From assembly GCF_000143415.4 (NCBI RefSeq), contig NW_003314313.1, forward strand, positions 1,184,877 through 1,248,876: DNA of 64,000 bases. The letters run 5' to 3'. Both the position numbers and the translations under genes were made by a program. Shown here piece by piece: positions 1 through 11,056 of the stretch. Position 1 is the first letter of the stretch; every line of letters begins with the position of its first letter. Origin of the DNA: Selaginella moellendorffii (lineage: Eukaryota; Streptophyta; Lycopodiopsida; Selaginellales; Selaginellaceae). The notes under the pieces are model-generated. The model was not told where the DNA came from, did no database searches, and saw nothing but the letters and a program-made list of their open reading frames with translations.

Positions 1-19
1 CTCATAAGGCCCCACGAAC

Positions 20-71
20 CTGCTTAAGGAACTCAAGATCAATTCATTTACAGGAATACGTGCATCTTTAC
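20..71 (-). other. Short intron 2 of the gypsy integrase gene (A1)
   Basis: A 52-nt segment on the minus strand with donor AAAG|GTAAAG and acceptor TTAAGCAG|GTTCG. Removing it joins the ..RNLTQ codons to RFVGPYE, the usual integrase C-terminal motif. The same segment is 52 nt at 45956-46007 in A3 and 42659-42710 in A2. Confidence 0.8.
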
Positions 72-489
72 CTTTGGGTCAAATTTCGGCTGATCCCACT
101 TGGTAATCTGAGGTTCTTGGTGTTCAGCCACACCTTCTCCCCAGCTTGGAACTCTACATCCTGAGGCTTCTGGTTCGCGTATTTGGTTTGCCTTTGTTGC
201 GCCCGTTCCAAGGAATCCCTCACTAAATTCCAAATACTGAGTCTTTCCGCCGTGAATGCCTCCACTGGGGGCAACTCTCCATGATACTCGGCCACGCCGA
301 GTTCCACAGGACCTTTAATAGCTCACCCATTGATGACTTCCCATGGACTCACCCCGATACTCGAATGTGGTGAGTTGTTATAACACATTTCCGCAAGTCC
401 CAAATGACTTACCCAATCGGTCTGGTCTCCCGAGACATAGTATCGCAAATAATCCTCGAGCTGCCTATTCACCCTTTCCGTTTGTCCGT

Positions 490-535
490 CTGTCAAGAAG
501 TGTTAGTGCCAACAACTTGACTTAATACCCCATAC
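490..535 (-). other. Short intron 1 of the gypsy integrase gene (A1)
   Basis: A 46-nt segment on the minus strand with donor ACAG|GTATGG, branch-like CTAAC 14 nt before the end, and acceptor TTGACAG|ACGG. Removal joins YHPQT to DGQTERVNR, the catalytic-Glu block of retroviral-type integrases. The corresponding intron in A3 is 47 nt and is itself interrupted by a solo LTR. Confidence 0.85.
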
Positions 536-1671
536 CTGTCTGTGGGTGATAGGCTATGCTGAATTTCAACTTGGTGCGATACTGTTCTAGGAGAGTCCTC
601 TAGAACCTACTGGTGAAGATTTTATCTCGATCTAAGATGATCTCTTCCGGTCTTCCTTGCACTCGAACCACTTGTTCAAAAAATAGCTTCGCCACACCTT
701 CCGCATCCACCTCCGTTGTGGTGGGTATGAAATGTGCCATTTTCGAAAATCGGTCCACCACCACGAATATTGCATCAAACCCCTCGCTTGGGGGGAGTCC
801 CGTGATGAAGTCTATCGTAAAACATTTCCACGGACGATCTGGAATTGGGATGCTTTGCAACAAGCCCCCACTAGCCTTAGTCACGGCTTTTACCTGCTGA
901 CATGTTGGACATGTCTTTACATAGTCTTGGACATCCTTAGCCATATCTGGCCAATGGTACTTCCTCTTGAGTAAGCCCATCATTTTGGGCACTCTACCGT
1001 GTCCCGCAAGAGGTCCGTCATGACACTCTTCTAAGGCTACCTTCCTTAGTTCCCCTTCTGGAATATACACCCTCGTTTGCTTGTAATAGATGAGTCCGTT
1101 GCGTTCCGCATAGCCCGTTTTCTCTTCCATTGGCAGCTCACCTCTCTGGTGAGCTTCCTGTGCCTCTAGATTCCTCAGCAACACTTCATGTGCTAGACCA
1201 TCATTCTCATATGCTGTCCGCACATTGTCCCAGAAGGTTGCTGTTGCGTTGGATATTGCCAACCTCAAGCTCGCTTTTCGACTTAGCGCATCCACCACGA
1301 TGTTGCTCTTCCTAGGCTTGTACAGAATTTCGCAATCAAACTCGGCCAAGGCATTGGCCCACCGACCTTGTTTCCCTCTCAGGTCGGGCTGTGACAAAAA
1401 GTGTTTCGTTGGCACATTGTCCGTATAAACCTTGAAGTGTCTCCCAAGTGTGAGACACAAAATCCCTAGGCCCCAAAGTGGAGCTGGAAGGGCGCCACAT
1501 GGTAGTGGCCGAAGCGAGAGCCAAACGAGCGTAACACGTTTGGACCAAAAGCTCCGACTTGAAAAGTCAAGAGCGGGAGTGGAACTCCCAACGAAGGGCT
1601 CGAGGAACGAGCACGAAGCAAGCAAAAGGCGAGGCTCCAAAAAGGGACCCAAAAGGACCAACACATGACAC

Positions 1672-2346
1672 GTGGGAGTGTCCGAGATGGACTCGAGATG
1701 GAGTCCGAAGTGGAGTCCGAGGTGGACCCGAGATGGACCCGAGTTGGAGTCCGAAGTGGAGTCCGAGATGGAGTCCGAGATGGAGTCCGAGATGGAGTCC
1801 GAGATGGAGTCCGAGTTGGAGTCCGAGGTGGACCCGAGATGGACCCGAGTTGGAGTCCGAAGTGGAGTCCGAGATGGACCCGAGATGGAGTCCGAGATGG
1901 AGTCCGAGATGGAGTCCGAGGTGGACCCGAGATGGACCCGAAATGGAGTCCGAGATGGAGTCCGAGATGGACCCGAGATGGAGTCCGAGATGGAGTCCAA
2001 GATGGAGTCCGAGATGGACCCGAGATGGAGTCCGAGATGGAGTCCGAGGTGGACCCGAGATAGACCCGAAATGGAGTCCGAGATGGACCCGAGATGGAGT
2101 CCGAGATGGACCCGAGATGGACCTGAGATGGAGTCCGAGATGGAGTCCGAGATGGAGTCCGAGATGGAGTCCGAAGTCGAGACCGAGACCGGAACCGAGA
2201 CCGGGACCGAGACCGAGACCGAGACCGAGATCGGGACCGAGACCGAGGCCGAGGCCAAGACCGAGCCCGAGCCTGAGTCCGAGTCCGAATCCGAATCCGA
2301 GTCCGAGTCCGAGTCCGAGTCCGAGTCCGAGTCCGAGTCCGGAGCC
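1672..2346. repeat. GC-rich minisatellite inside the C LTR
   Basis: First zone: 11- and 12-bp units built from GAGTCC, GAGATG and GACCC. Second zone: hexamers GAGACC and GAGTCC. The array has almost no stop codons on either strand, which creates false frames of 200-350 residues rich in Ser-Asp, Arg-Thr or Ser-Glu. The same array is at 7670-8333, about 25.3-25.6 kb, 40.6-40.96 kb and 47.45-48.1 kb. Confidence 0.95.
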
Positions 2347-2410
2347 TGAGAGGGTGAAAGCCCAAAGCGTTCGTCTCCCAGACCCTGGGGGGTTTGGTGA
2401 GCTCCAAAAG

Positions 2411-2417
2411 TATAGTA
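2411..2417 (+). promoter_or_regulatory. LTR core promoter TATAGTA (C1)
   Basis: The block CCAAAAGTATAGTAGGG lies just downstream of the minisatellite. The same block, or its reverse complement, occurs at the equivalent place in LTRs of families A (13070, 41036, 44873, 52637, 53108) and D (15005, 21141), which supports a TATA-type promoter. Confidence 0.6.
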
Positions 2418-3349
2418 GGGGGAGGACTGCAGTGGAGCCAGTTTGGCCAAGAAAGGCCAGTTTGGCCCAGGAAGGCCAGACCCAGTGTTGGGTGATGAAC
2501 TGACCACTGGGAAGTCCAAGACTAGAGTGAATACGGACTGACAAGCGGGGTAGCTTGGTGAAGTGTTCAAGAGCCGGCTCTAGTTCCCCCGGGAGATCGA
2601 CTGGCCGATGCTCCCAGTCCAAGTGTGGGTGGCACTACCTACTTGGATACCAGGCGTGGCTCAATGGAACCTCGCTCTAAGCCCATGGCTAGAGCACCTA
2701 AAGGCGATAGGTGGGGAGAGTACCCAGGTGGCTCGCGTAAGGCCACGGTGCTCCGAAATGTCGTCCCAAAGGCCCAGACTGTGGAAAGGAAGAGGAGCAG
2801 TCCTCTGGGGTAGTGACCAAGGACACAGTCGTGTGGTGAGGAAGTCCCAGAGGACCGTGGGACTTAGTGGTCGGGCCTGTGGGCCTCGATCTAGTGGCAG
2901 TGTTGGCAAACACGGCCAGGGGCAGAAAGGGACTTGGTAGGAACTGACAAAGGGACTTTGGGGAAGGCGATTCCCCAGGTCTGTGGGCATCCTAAGGATG
3001 CTAAGGAGTGGATCTAGGATGACCCCTCGTAGACAGATGGCCCAGTCTTGGAGAGACGGGATGGTGATGCAAGTGGTATTGGACCATTTGCGCAGCAAAG
3101 GTGAATGGGCATGGCCTTAGCGTAACGGGCCGAGATGTCAGTGGTACCTTTGGGTGTCGGTCATGGGATCGGACACGTGGAGCACTTGGACCAAGTGCAA
3201 AGGTTGAGTGGCATGGATGCCATTCTCGGGGCTAGCAAGCCCCAAGTCCTGAATGGGACTTATGGAGGTTGTGAATGAGACTCCTCCAAGTGGTCGAAGG
3301 TGTGGTTAAGTGACTAAAGTAGAATGGAAAAATTTAGTCGCTTACAATT

Positions 3350-3361
3350 TGGTATCGGAGC
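3350..3361 (+). other. Primer-binding site (initiator-Met tRNA type)
   Basis: TGGTATCGGAGC starts three bases after the 5' LTR end. It differs by one base from the usual plant site TGGTATCAGAGC, which is present unchanged in C2 (about 36498). Confidence 0.9.
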
Positions 3362-5889
3362 TGTTCCTTAGTCCGACTTTTATTGGTGCTCAAGTATATC
3401 ACCACTAGTGTTGGCATCGGAAGGTCCGAGGAGTGGGCCTATCCTTGAGGAGTAGCAAGTCGGGAAGACATGGCTCTCCATTACAGTTCATGTGCGAACT
3501 TGTAGACGAGGTGGTGGATAGAAAGGGCCAATAATGGAACGACTTTGGGATCTTGGGAACAGTAGATGGCTTTTCTCAAAGAGTTGAGGATGTGATCCAG
3601 ATGAGCGTTTGACTTAGCAAACTGGCTAATGTAGTTGTGGTAAATAACTATAGTTGGGATCACGGGAAAGATAGAGACTCCAAAACAATAAAGGAGACAC
3701 AAGATTTTCCTCATATAGTTGAGGTTGGTGCTCATGAATGTGAGACCAGAAGTAATGACCGTGGGAGGTCAAATACGGAAGAGGACTCAAGTCCTTGAAA
3801 AGGTAGCCGGGGATACCTCTAATAAATGCTGGAACAACCCCAGGAGTTGGGGGTGTATTAAGTGGATGAGTTGGTGTTCTCATCACATGGACAAGTAGTC
3901 CTAAGGGGCAAAGGTTGCCCCCAGAGAACAAAATCAAGTGTCGGAGTAACACTTGTGAAAATAGTCCTTTTGAGTAGGACAGGAATGCAAGAAGTGTATT
4001 CCAGTGAGCTAGTGCCTCACAAGTAGGACCTTATGGGTCGGTGGATTAACCAAGTCCAAAGTTGCTAGACGACTCAAGTAGAGTCAAGGGATGGTCCTAA
4101 AAGGACTGATGGAAGCATTTGGACTGAGGTGTGTTTTACCCCACGAAGGATGGGGGGGGATCATAGGATCCAAGGATGAGAACAGAGGGTATCTCATCGA
4201 TGGCAAAATGTGCCGTGCTAAAAGTCGTGGGAAAGGTGTTCCCAAATAGAAAACAACTTTGACACAAAGTTGTGTGTGACCTCTATGGTGCCGTGCTAAC
4301 AAATGGTTGGCATGAGAAAGAGCGGTATTGGTCTTGGCAAAGACTTAGACACAAAGAAAAAGTGTCATAGAGGTAGGCTCGTGGAGCCGATGGTGTGGAG
4401 ACACCAAATGTGCCAAGGTGTGATACCTTGAGGCTATGTTGTTGGGTTCATGAGGACCCCTTGCCAAAGGAGTCCCAATGGAAATGGGAATGGCAAGGCC
4501 TAAGCTGGAAGGCATGCGGTTGGAGTGTGGTGACCCAGATAATGATGGAGGTGTGGAAGCACCAAGCAATGAGTTGTAAGACTTGACAGCTATGGGGCAA
4601 CTAAGCAAGAGGTGCAAGATAATTGGTTAAGCGGGTAGAAGGTAACTACCCAAGACTTCTTAATGGTATAAAGAAGTTAGATATACCCTTACGGGGGATA
4701 AATTGCTTATGTTGCGATATAGTAAGTCAATGTCATGAAAGGAAATACTCATTGTCAAGGAAGCCGTCATTGGGACACCCGAACACTCTAGAACACCAAG
4801 AGGTGGTGTTTGATGTCACGAGGGCAATGGATAAAGCCCAAGGGACTAAGTCCCTAGCGAATGATGGATAGAAGGTGCTATCCAAATGTTCAAGGTTGCG
4901 GAGACAGGAGAGGACTGTCTACCCAAGTTGGACAAAGCCAAAAATGGAATTTTGGCAAGGCTAGTGATGGGCATGTAAAGGCCCATAAGCAACAATGTAA
5001 CCCCAGTGTGTGGGATTATAAGCTGAGCATACCCGGATTGAGGAACCACTCCCTGGGCTATTGGGTAGGTTCATCCCTAAGAATACTTGCTAAGGCATGA
5101 TAGAAAGTGCAAAGCTATCCTCCTGGTCTGGAGGAGAATGACCGAAGGAAAGGTGTGAAGCCAAAGGCAAGTAGTGTTGGGATGGAACTGAACCATAGAA
5201 ATCAAAGGGCATAACCAAGGTTGGTTATGCCAGCTGGGAGTGGAAAATCAAGTGGGGGCTCAAGGGTGTTGCCGCTAGCAACCGTGATGCCATGGAGAGT
5301 CTAAAATATGGAATTGTCCATGTTAGACTATATGGCATTTGGAAGGCTTGCAAAAAGGGAGGCCTTAGCAAGCTGAGGGATAGAGTTCCTTCAAGGTTCC
5401 CAAAGACGATTCTAGGTAGCGTAGTACCTAGAAAGGCCAAGTGTAAATGGTTCATGGAACGCGCGAAATCAGAGTGGCGCAGCAGAAGCGTGGTCTTGAA
5501 GCTTGCCATGAGGCAAGGTTATCAAGGTTAGGGAAGTAGTTCCCGAGTGTTCAAAGAGAGGGCTTTGAACGAAAGTCGATGGTCAAGGACTTTCACGCTT
5601 ATGCAGGAACCATGTTACAATGGTCGGAGAACTTGCCAAGTGAGATTGGCACGTCGGGGGAACAAAGACCCTAGTTGAAGGTGATAACTTCAAAAAGGGT
5701 GGGCCATGGGGCCGAGCATGGAGGAGTCCATGCATGATCACAGACATGTCAAGTGAGAGGACTTGGCAGTGTGGAGGAACTAGGTTCCTAAGCTGTGATC
5801 AGTAGCGCGCTTTAAAAATAGGTTGGTGCACCGGCGTGGGGAGTCACGCCAGGCATCTAGTGTGATGCCGTCCGTAGATGCATATACGG

Positions 5890-5942
5890 AGGTTGGGTTC
5901 GAGTCCCGACCCTCTAGTGCTTGGGTTCGAGTCCCAAATCAC
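5890..5942 (+). other. Two tandem tRNA T-arm-like hairpins (B-box sequences)
   Basis: GGTTCGAGTCC occurs at 5896-5906 and 5924-5934. Each lies in a 5-6 bp stem with a 7-nt loop (TTGGG-TTCGAGT-CCCAA for the second), like a tRNA T arm. No acceptor stem or D arm fits. Equivalent pairs are near 39049-39090 (C2), 43250-43310 (A2) and 45370-45425 (A3, minus). Confidence 0.6.
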
Positions 5943-7432
5943 TAGGGCGTGGTGATGGTTTGGAATATGAGGACACTCATATTTCGGTGGTCATGGACTC
6001 TCAGTGGGGAGACTGGTTTGGGCACACCGCCAAGCGAGGGATGCCTCGGAGTCGTGATGCACGGTTAGATTGCTTAGTGTGAAAGCTCAGCATATCTAAC
6101 TTGAACACTTTGGTGCAAGTGGCACCAAGGTCGTGGTGAGTGAGATGGGGACACCTAATCTCAGTTGCTATGAACCCTTGGCCGTAAGGGCTAGCTTGGG
6201 TGCACCGCCAAGTGTGGGGGATGCCCCCGGGGTTATAATCAACAACTTGGAGGTCTGGAAGACCAAGTACCTCTTGGCAACTCTGTTAAGGTGCCAAGGT
6301 GAGATCACTAGGTGATCTTATGGCCAGATAAGGACGAAGTCCTTGGTTGGCTAAGGAATGAAGTTCCTGGTTCAAAATGTTGAAATTGAACTGTTTAAGG
6401 TGGTGTGGCTTGGTCGTGATAACCAAGTGGGAAGAGCACCTAAGGGAAATAAACTATGTCCGTGCGATGGCATAGTGAGTCCGAGGAAAGTAGTCTCTAT
6501 AAAAGACCCATGGGAGGGTCACGAAGTTGGGCCGTGGATAGAGCCCATAGCAGAAGATGCTAAAGAGACGTACTAGGGGTGAACATCCTCCGGACTTGGC
6601 AAAGAAGAGTCTTTGCTATGGAACAGAAACAATACCTCAAGGAGGGAGGTAGAGATTCGATGTTGCTTGGTGCAACAATCAACGGATAGGAGCAAAAGAT
6701 GAGTGGCCAAGATAGGGCCGTGGAATCCATTGGAAGGAATCCAAGTGACAAAGTTAGGCGAGGAACACTAATGTGTTGGACGCTAACGAGTTGCAGGAAA
6801 GGAAGTGTGTTTCCAAGGAGGGATTCCGAAATGCTCCGATTTGGCAAAAGTGGAAGCTCCAAGGGAGGGAGCGGTAAGGTAGCCAAATGATAGGGCCATG
6901 AACAGCCCTAGCACAAAGCATGATAATTGGAACTTTGGCACGAAATAGAAGAGAGGATGATGGTGCCCTCGAGTAGAGAACTTCCTAGGATGGGAAGTGG
7001 AGTTGCACAAAAGGTGCAAGGCAAGGTGTCGGAGACACCTAGGAAATCGACTCCAAGAAGTCAAAATTCAAAGTTCCAAAGTGCAAAGGTTATATCGATG
7101 GAAATTGAGACTACTCGAGAAGGAGTAGTGGGATTGACTTAGAGAAGGGTCTCTAAGAGGTTTAGCGAGAACTAAACCAATAAAACGAGAGAACCACTAT
7201 ATGTGGTCCAATCAGTCTCTAAGTTGGAAAGACTACCCTCCTTAGAGGATATGCAAAAGGCATGGTGAGCCTTCAATGTCCAACCATTGATGAATATGGA
7301 GAAGGCATGGTGAGCCTTCAATGTCACACCATTGACAAATATTGGCTACGCGCCAAGGATGGAAATGGTAATACATGCGGGTGTTACTTTATAAAATGGT
7401 TCACCGTTCGATGAGGACATCGAACTTCGTCT

Positions 7433-7445
7433 AGGGGTGGTGGAG
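7433..7445 (+). other. Polypurine tract of C1
   Basis: AGGGGTGGTGGAG lies just before the 3' LTR start at 7447. Family A has the similar ATGGGTGGTGGAG before its 3' LTR at 43495. Confidence 0.85.
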
Positions 7446-7446
7446 T

Positions 7447-9332
7447 TGTGAGACACAAAATCCCTAGGCCCCAAAGTGGAGCTGGAAGGGCGCCACATGG
7501 TAGTGGCCGAAGCGAGAGCCAAACGAGCGTAACACGTTTGGACCAAAAGCTCCGACTTGAAAAGTCAAGAGCGGGAGTGGAACTCCCAACGAAGGGCTCG
7601 AGGAACGAGCACGAAGCAAGCAAAAGGCGAGGCTCCAAAAAGGGACCCAAAAGGACCAACACATGACACGTGGGAGTGTCCGAGATGGACTCGAGATGGA
7701 GTCCGAAGTGGAGTCCGAGGTGGACCCGAGATGGACCCGAGTTGGAGTCCGAAGTGGAGTCCGAGATGGAGTCCGAGGTGGACCCGAGATGGACCCGAGT
7801 TGGAGTCCGAAGTGGAGTCCGAGATGGAGTCCGAGATGGAGTCCGAGATGGAGTCCGAGTTGGAGTCCGAGGTGGACCCGAGATGGACCCGAGTTGGAGT
7901 CTGAAGTGGAGTCCGAGATGGACCCGAGATGGAGTCCGAGATGGAGTCCGAGATGGACCCGAGATGGAGTCCAAGATGGAGTCCAAGATGGAGTCCGAGA
8001 TGGACCCGAGATGGAGTCCGAGATGGAGTCCGAGGTGGACCCGAGATAGACCCGAAATGGAGTCCGAGATGGACCCGAGATGGAGTCCGAGATGGACCCG
8101 AGATGGATCTGAGATGGAGTCCGAGATGGAGTCCGAGATGGAGTCCGAGATGGAGTCCGAAGTCGAGACCGAGACCGGAACCGAGACCGGGACCGAGACC
8201 GAGACCGAGACCGAGATCGGGACCGAGACCGAGGCCGAGGCCAAGACCGAGCCCGAGTCCGAGTCCGAGTCCGAATCCGAATCCGAGTCCGAGTCTGAGT
8301 CCGAGTCCGAGTCCGAGTCCGAGTCCGGAGCCTGAGAGGGTGAAAGCCCAAAGCGTTCGTCTCCCAGACCCTGGGGGGTTTGGTGAGCTCCAAAAGTATA
8401 GTAGGGGGAGGACTGCAGTGGAGCCAGTTTGGCCAGGAAAGGCCAGTTTGGCCCAGGAAGGCCAGACCCAGTGTTGGGTGATGAACTGACCACTGGGAAG
8501 TCCAAGACTAGAGTGAATACGGACCGACAAGCAGGGTAGCTTGGTGAAGTGTTCAAGAGCCGGCTCTAGTTCCCCCGGGAGATCGACTGGCCAATGCTCC
8601 CAGTCCAAGTGTGGGTGGCACTACCTACTTGGATACCAGGCGTGGCTCAACGAAACCTCGCTCTAAGCCCATGGCTAGAGCACCTAAAGGCGATAGGTGG
8701 GGAGAGTACCCAGGTGGCTCGCGTAAGGCCACGGTGTTCCAAAATGTCGTCCCAAAGGCCCAGACTGTGGAAAGGAAGAGGAGCAGTCCTCTGGGGTAGT
8801 GACCAAGGACACAGTCGTGTGGTGAGGAAGTCCCAGAGGACCGTGGGACTTAGTGGTCGGGCCTGTGGGCCTCGATCTAGTGGCAGTGTTGGCAAACACG
8901 GCCAGGGGCAGAAAGGGACTTGGTAGGAACTGACAAAGGGACTTTGGGGAAGGCGATTCCCCAGGTCTGTGGGCATCCTAAGGATGCTAAGGAGTGGATC
9001 TAGGATGACCCCTCGTAGACAGATGGCCCAGTCTTGGAGAGACGGGATGGTGATGCAAGTGGTATTGGACCATTTGCGTAGCAAAGGTGAATGGGCAAGG
9101 CCTTAGCGTAACGGGCCGAGATGTCAGTGGTACCTTTGGGTGTCGGTCATGGGATCGGACACGTGGAGCACTTGGACCAAGTGCAAAGGTTGAGTGGCAT
9201 GGATGCCATTCTCGGGGCTAGCAAGCCCCAAGTCCTGAATGGGACTTATGGAGGTTGTGAATGAGACTCCTCCAAGTGGTCGAAGGTGTGGTTAAGTGAC
9301 TAAAGTAGAATGGAAAAATTTAGTTGCTTACA
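7447..9332 (+). repeat. 3' LTR of C1
   Basis: 1886 bp from TGTGAGAC to GCTTACA, nearly identical to the 5' LTR. Its minisatellite is at 7670-8333 and its TATA block near 8397. It is followed by the CCAAG target-site duplicate. Confidence 0.95.
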
Positions 9333-10498
9333 CCAAGGTAGTGTCGCCACTCCTTGAGCGCCTTGACCACCGCAAACAATTCCTTCTTGTGGGCAGGCCA
9401 CTTCCGTTGAGCCTTGTCCAACTTCTTTGAGAAGAACGCTACCGGATGGTTGTTTTGCTTCAAAACTGCGCCCAACGCAAAGTCCGAAGCATCTGTTTCT
9501 ACCTCAAAGTCCTTACCAAAGTTTGGTAATGCCAATACGGGAGCCTTCCTCAACTTCCCTTTGAGGTGGACGAATGCTGCCTCGCATTCCGCTGTCCATA
9601 CCATCTTCCCTTTTCCTGTTTAGTCCGTTAAGGGCAGGGCTACTCTCGAATAGTGTCTGATAAACTTTCGATAGTAGTTGCATAGCCCCAGGAATGCCCT
9701 CAACTCATGTACATTCGATAGTCGCTCCCATTCCTGGATCGCTTGGACCTTCTCTGGGTCCACCTTGAGCCCGACCTGGCCCACCACATGCCCGAGAAAC
9801 TTTACCTCTTGTTGAGCAAAGTCACATTTGCTCTCTTTAGCATACAGTTTGTGTTCCCTTAGTTTCTCAAACACCTTCGCCAACTGTTCGGCATGCTCCT
9901 CTAGCGTCTCTCTATAGATCAGGATGTCGTCGATATAGACAACCACGAAGTGATCCAGATAGGGTACAAAGATGTGGTTCATCAGCATCGAAAACGTTGC
10001 CGGTGCATTGCATAGCCCGAAGGGCATCACCAAAAACTCAAAGCTCCCATACCTCGTTCGACAGGTTGTCTTCTCGACATCTTCCTCGGCTACCCTAATC
10101 TGGTAGTATCCTGACCTTAGGTCAATCCTTGAGAAGTATTTTGCCTTTCCCAACCTATCGAACAGGTCCTCAATCCTGGGCAAAGGGTACTTGTTCTTCT
10201 TTGTATACTTGTTGAGCAACCGGTAGTCTATGCACATGCGCATAGATCCATCTTTCTTTTTCACAAATAACACCGGCGCCCCATACGGCGACTTGCTCAA
10301 GCTAACATACCCTTTATCCACCAACTCCTCTAGTTGGTGCTTGAGCTCCTTGAGTTCTTTCTCGTTCAAACGATAGGGGGGACGAACCACCGCCTCAGCA
10401 CCCTCGACCAGCTCGATCTTATGTTCTATCGGTCGTGCGGGGGGCAACCCCACTAGTAACTCCTCCGGCATGGTATCCTGGAATTGGTCCAACACCCG
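9333..10498 (-). pseudogene. A1 reverse transcriptase and start of RNase H (broken)
   Basis: Minus-strand pol continuing from the A1 protease. The RT shows [11 protein letters not shown], the [14 protein letters not shown] block and the active site YIDD followed by ILIYRE, then FLGHVVG and the tether. The RNase H part shows [10 protein letters not shown] and [24 protein letters not shown] at 9620-9622 replaces a CAA codon of A3 between RT and RNase H. C1 truncates it after YLG. Apart from the stop the protein is nearly the same as A3, so A1 decayed recently. Confidence 0.92.
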
Positions 10499-11056
10499 TT
10501 AGATCACTAAAGGTACTTCTTCCGTTCCTGTCTTTTTGTCACTCTTCACCGAGAGTAAGCAAAAAAAGGCTGCCTTAGTTCCTTTAGTGAGTTGTCCTCT
10601 CGTGGACACCAGGTTTAAGCAGGATTTTTTGGCCTTGCTTTGCCCTACCTTTAGATCCTGGGCCTCCACCCTAGATCTTCTTCCTTGGGCATTCGCCAGT
10701 ACCACAAGGTTTCTACCTTGCCCATGCAGGGCTACCACGAACTGATTGAACCAGTCTATTCCGAAGATCACATCAAATCCCGCCATGTCCAACACGGTGA
10801 AGTCCATGTCCATTTTCCATGTCCCTATTTTGACTCTCGCTTGTCGAAGTACCTCATCGGTGCTTTGGCTACCTTGAACAAACTTTATAGTCTTTGGTTC
10901 GCCTAGCTGCTACACCGTTAGTCCGGCTTGCCGGACTATGTCTGCAGCCACAAAATTATCCGAAGCACCCGTGTCAATAAGGATCTTAACAAAGCTACCT
11001 CCGAGCTTTCCTCGGAGGGCTAGTAGATGTCGCGAACGACTCTCTACCAAAGTTGC
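10499..11056 (-). pseudogene. A1 aspartic protease region (broken)
   Basis: Corresponds to the part of A3 holding IDTGASDNF (retropepsin Asp-Thr-Gly) and [23 protein letters not shown] at 10499-10501 and TAG at 10910-10912 stand where A3 has CAG codons. The changes are C-to-T on the coding strand, some with an adjacent G-to-A. Confidence 0.88.

Larger units (their letters stand above)
1..1448 (-). pseudogene. A1 integrase and end of RNase H (broken)
   Basis: Minus-strand remainder of the A1 pol gene. Reading from 1448 leftwards gives the end of RNase H, the integrase HHCC zinc-binding module (His-x6-His, then CPTCQ) and the catalytic core with TIDFITGLP and the second Asp block. A short intron (490-535) follows, then the TDGQTER block with the catalytic Glu, and the integrase C-terminal part. 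In the core, TGG of the A3 copy (RFWRTLL) is TAG near 600. The block is cut off from the rest of pol by C1. A very long reading frame seen here continues into the C1 LTR minisatellite and is a chance fusion, not a protein. Confidence 0.9.
1449..3346 (+). repeat. 5' LTR of C1
   Basis: Starts TGTGAGACAC and ends CGCTTACA. It contains the GC-rich minisatellite (1672-2346), a TATA-like core promoter at 2411 and about 930 bp downstream. It is very similar to the LTR at 7447-9332; differences are scattered substitutions and minisatellite copy number, so the insertion looks recent. Confidence 0.95.
3347..7446 (+). other. Non-coding interior of C1
   Basis: A 4.1-kb stretch without recognisable protein. 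The frames present are short and not conserved with the copy in C2 (36494-40566), which is similar over the whole length at the DNA level. Towards the 3' end are a pair of tRNA T-arm-like hairpins and a segment also found in the 3' region of the autonomous family A (gcacaccgcYaag...ggatgcc). The shared 3' end suggests cis-acting RNA signals recognised by family A proteins. Confidence 0.8.
1449..9332 (+). mobile_element. Complete non-autonomous LTR element C1 (LARD-like)
   Basis: A 7884-bp element with TG...CA ends, two LTRs of about 1.9 kb (1449-3346 and 7447-9332), a primer site after the first and a polypurine tract before the second. The direct repeat CCAAG (1444-1448 and 9333-9337) is the target-site duplication. 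The interrupted host sequence, CCCAAGGTAGTGTCG in A3 at 49265, confirms that one CCAAG was present before insertion. The 4.1-kb interior has no gag or pol and no frame worth calling, so the element depends on proteins from elsewhere. The size class and structure are those of large retrotransposon derivatives. It is inserted antisense in the RNase H region of A1. Confidence 0.95.

Noticed and set aside
600-2622. Overlapping frames of 300-650 codons rich in Ser-Asp, Arg-Thr or Pro-Ser (also at 7384-8608, 25038-25733 and 47177-48341)
   Set aside because: They run through the LTR minisatellite, exist in several frames and on both strands at once, and join unrelated pol codons to LTR sequence. This is a composition effect.
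5890-5942. tRNA gene
   Set aside because: Only T-arm-like hairpins are present; no acceptor stem, D arm or anticodon arm can be drawn around them.
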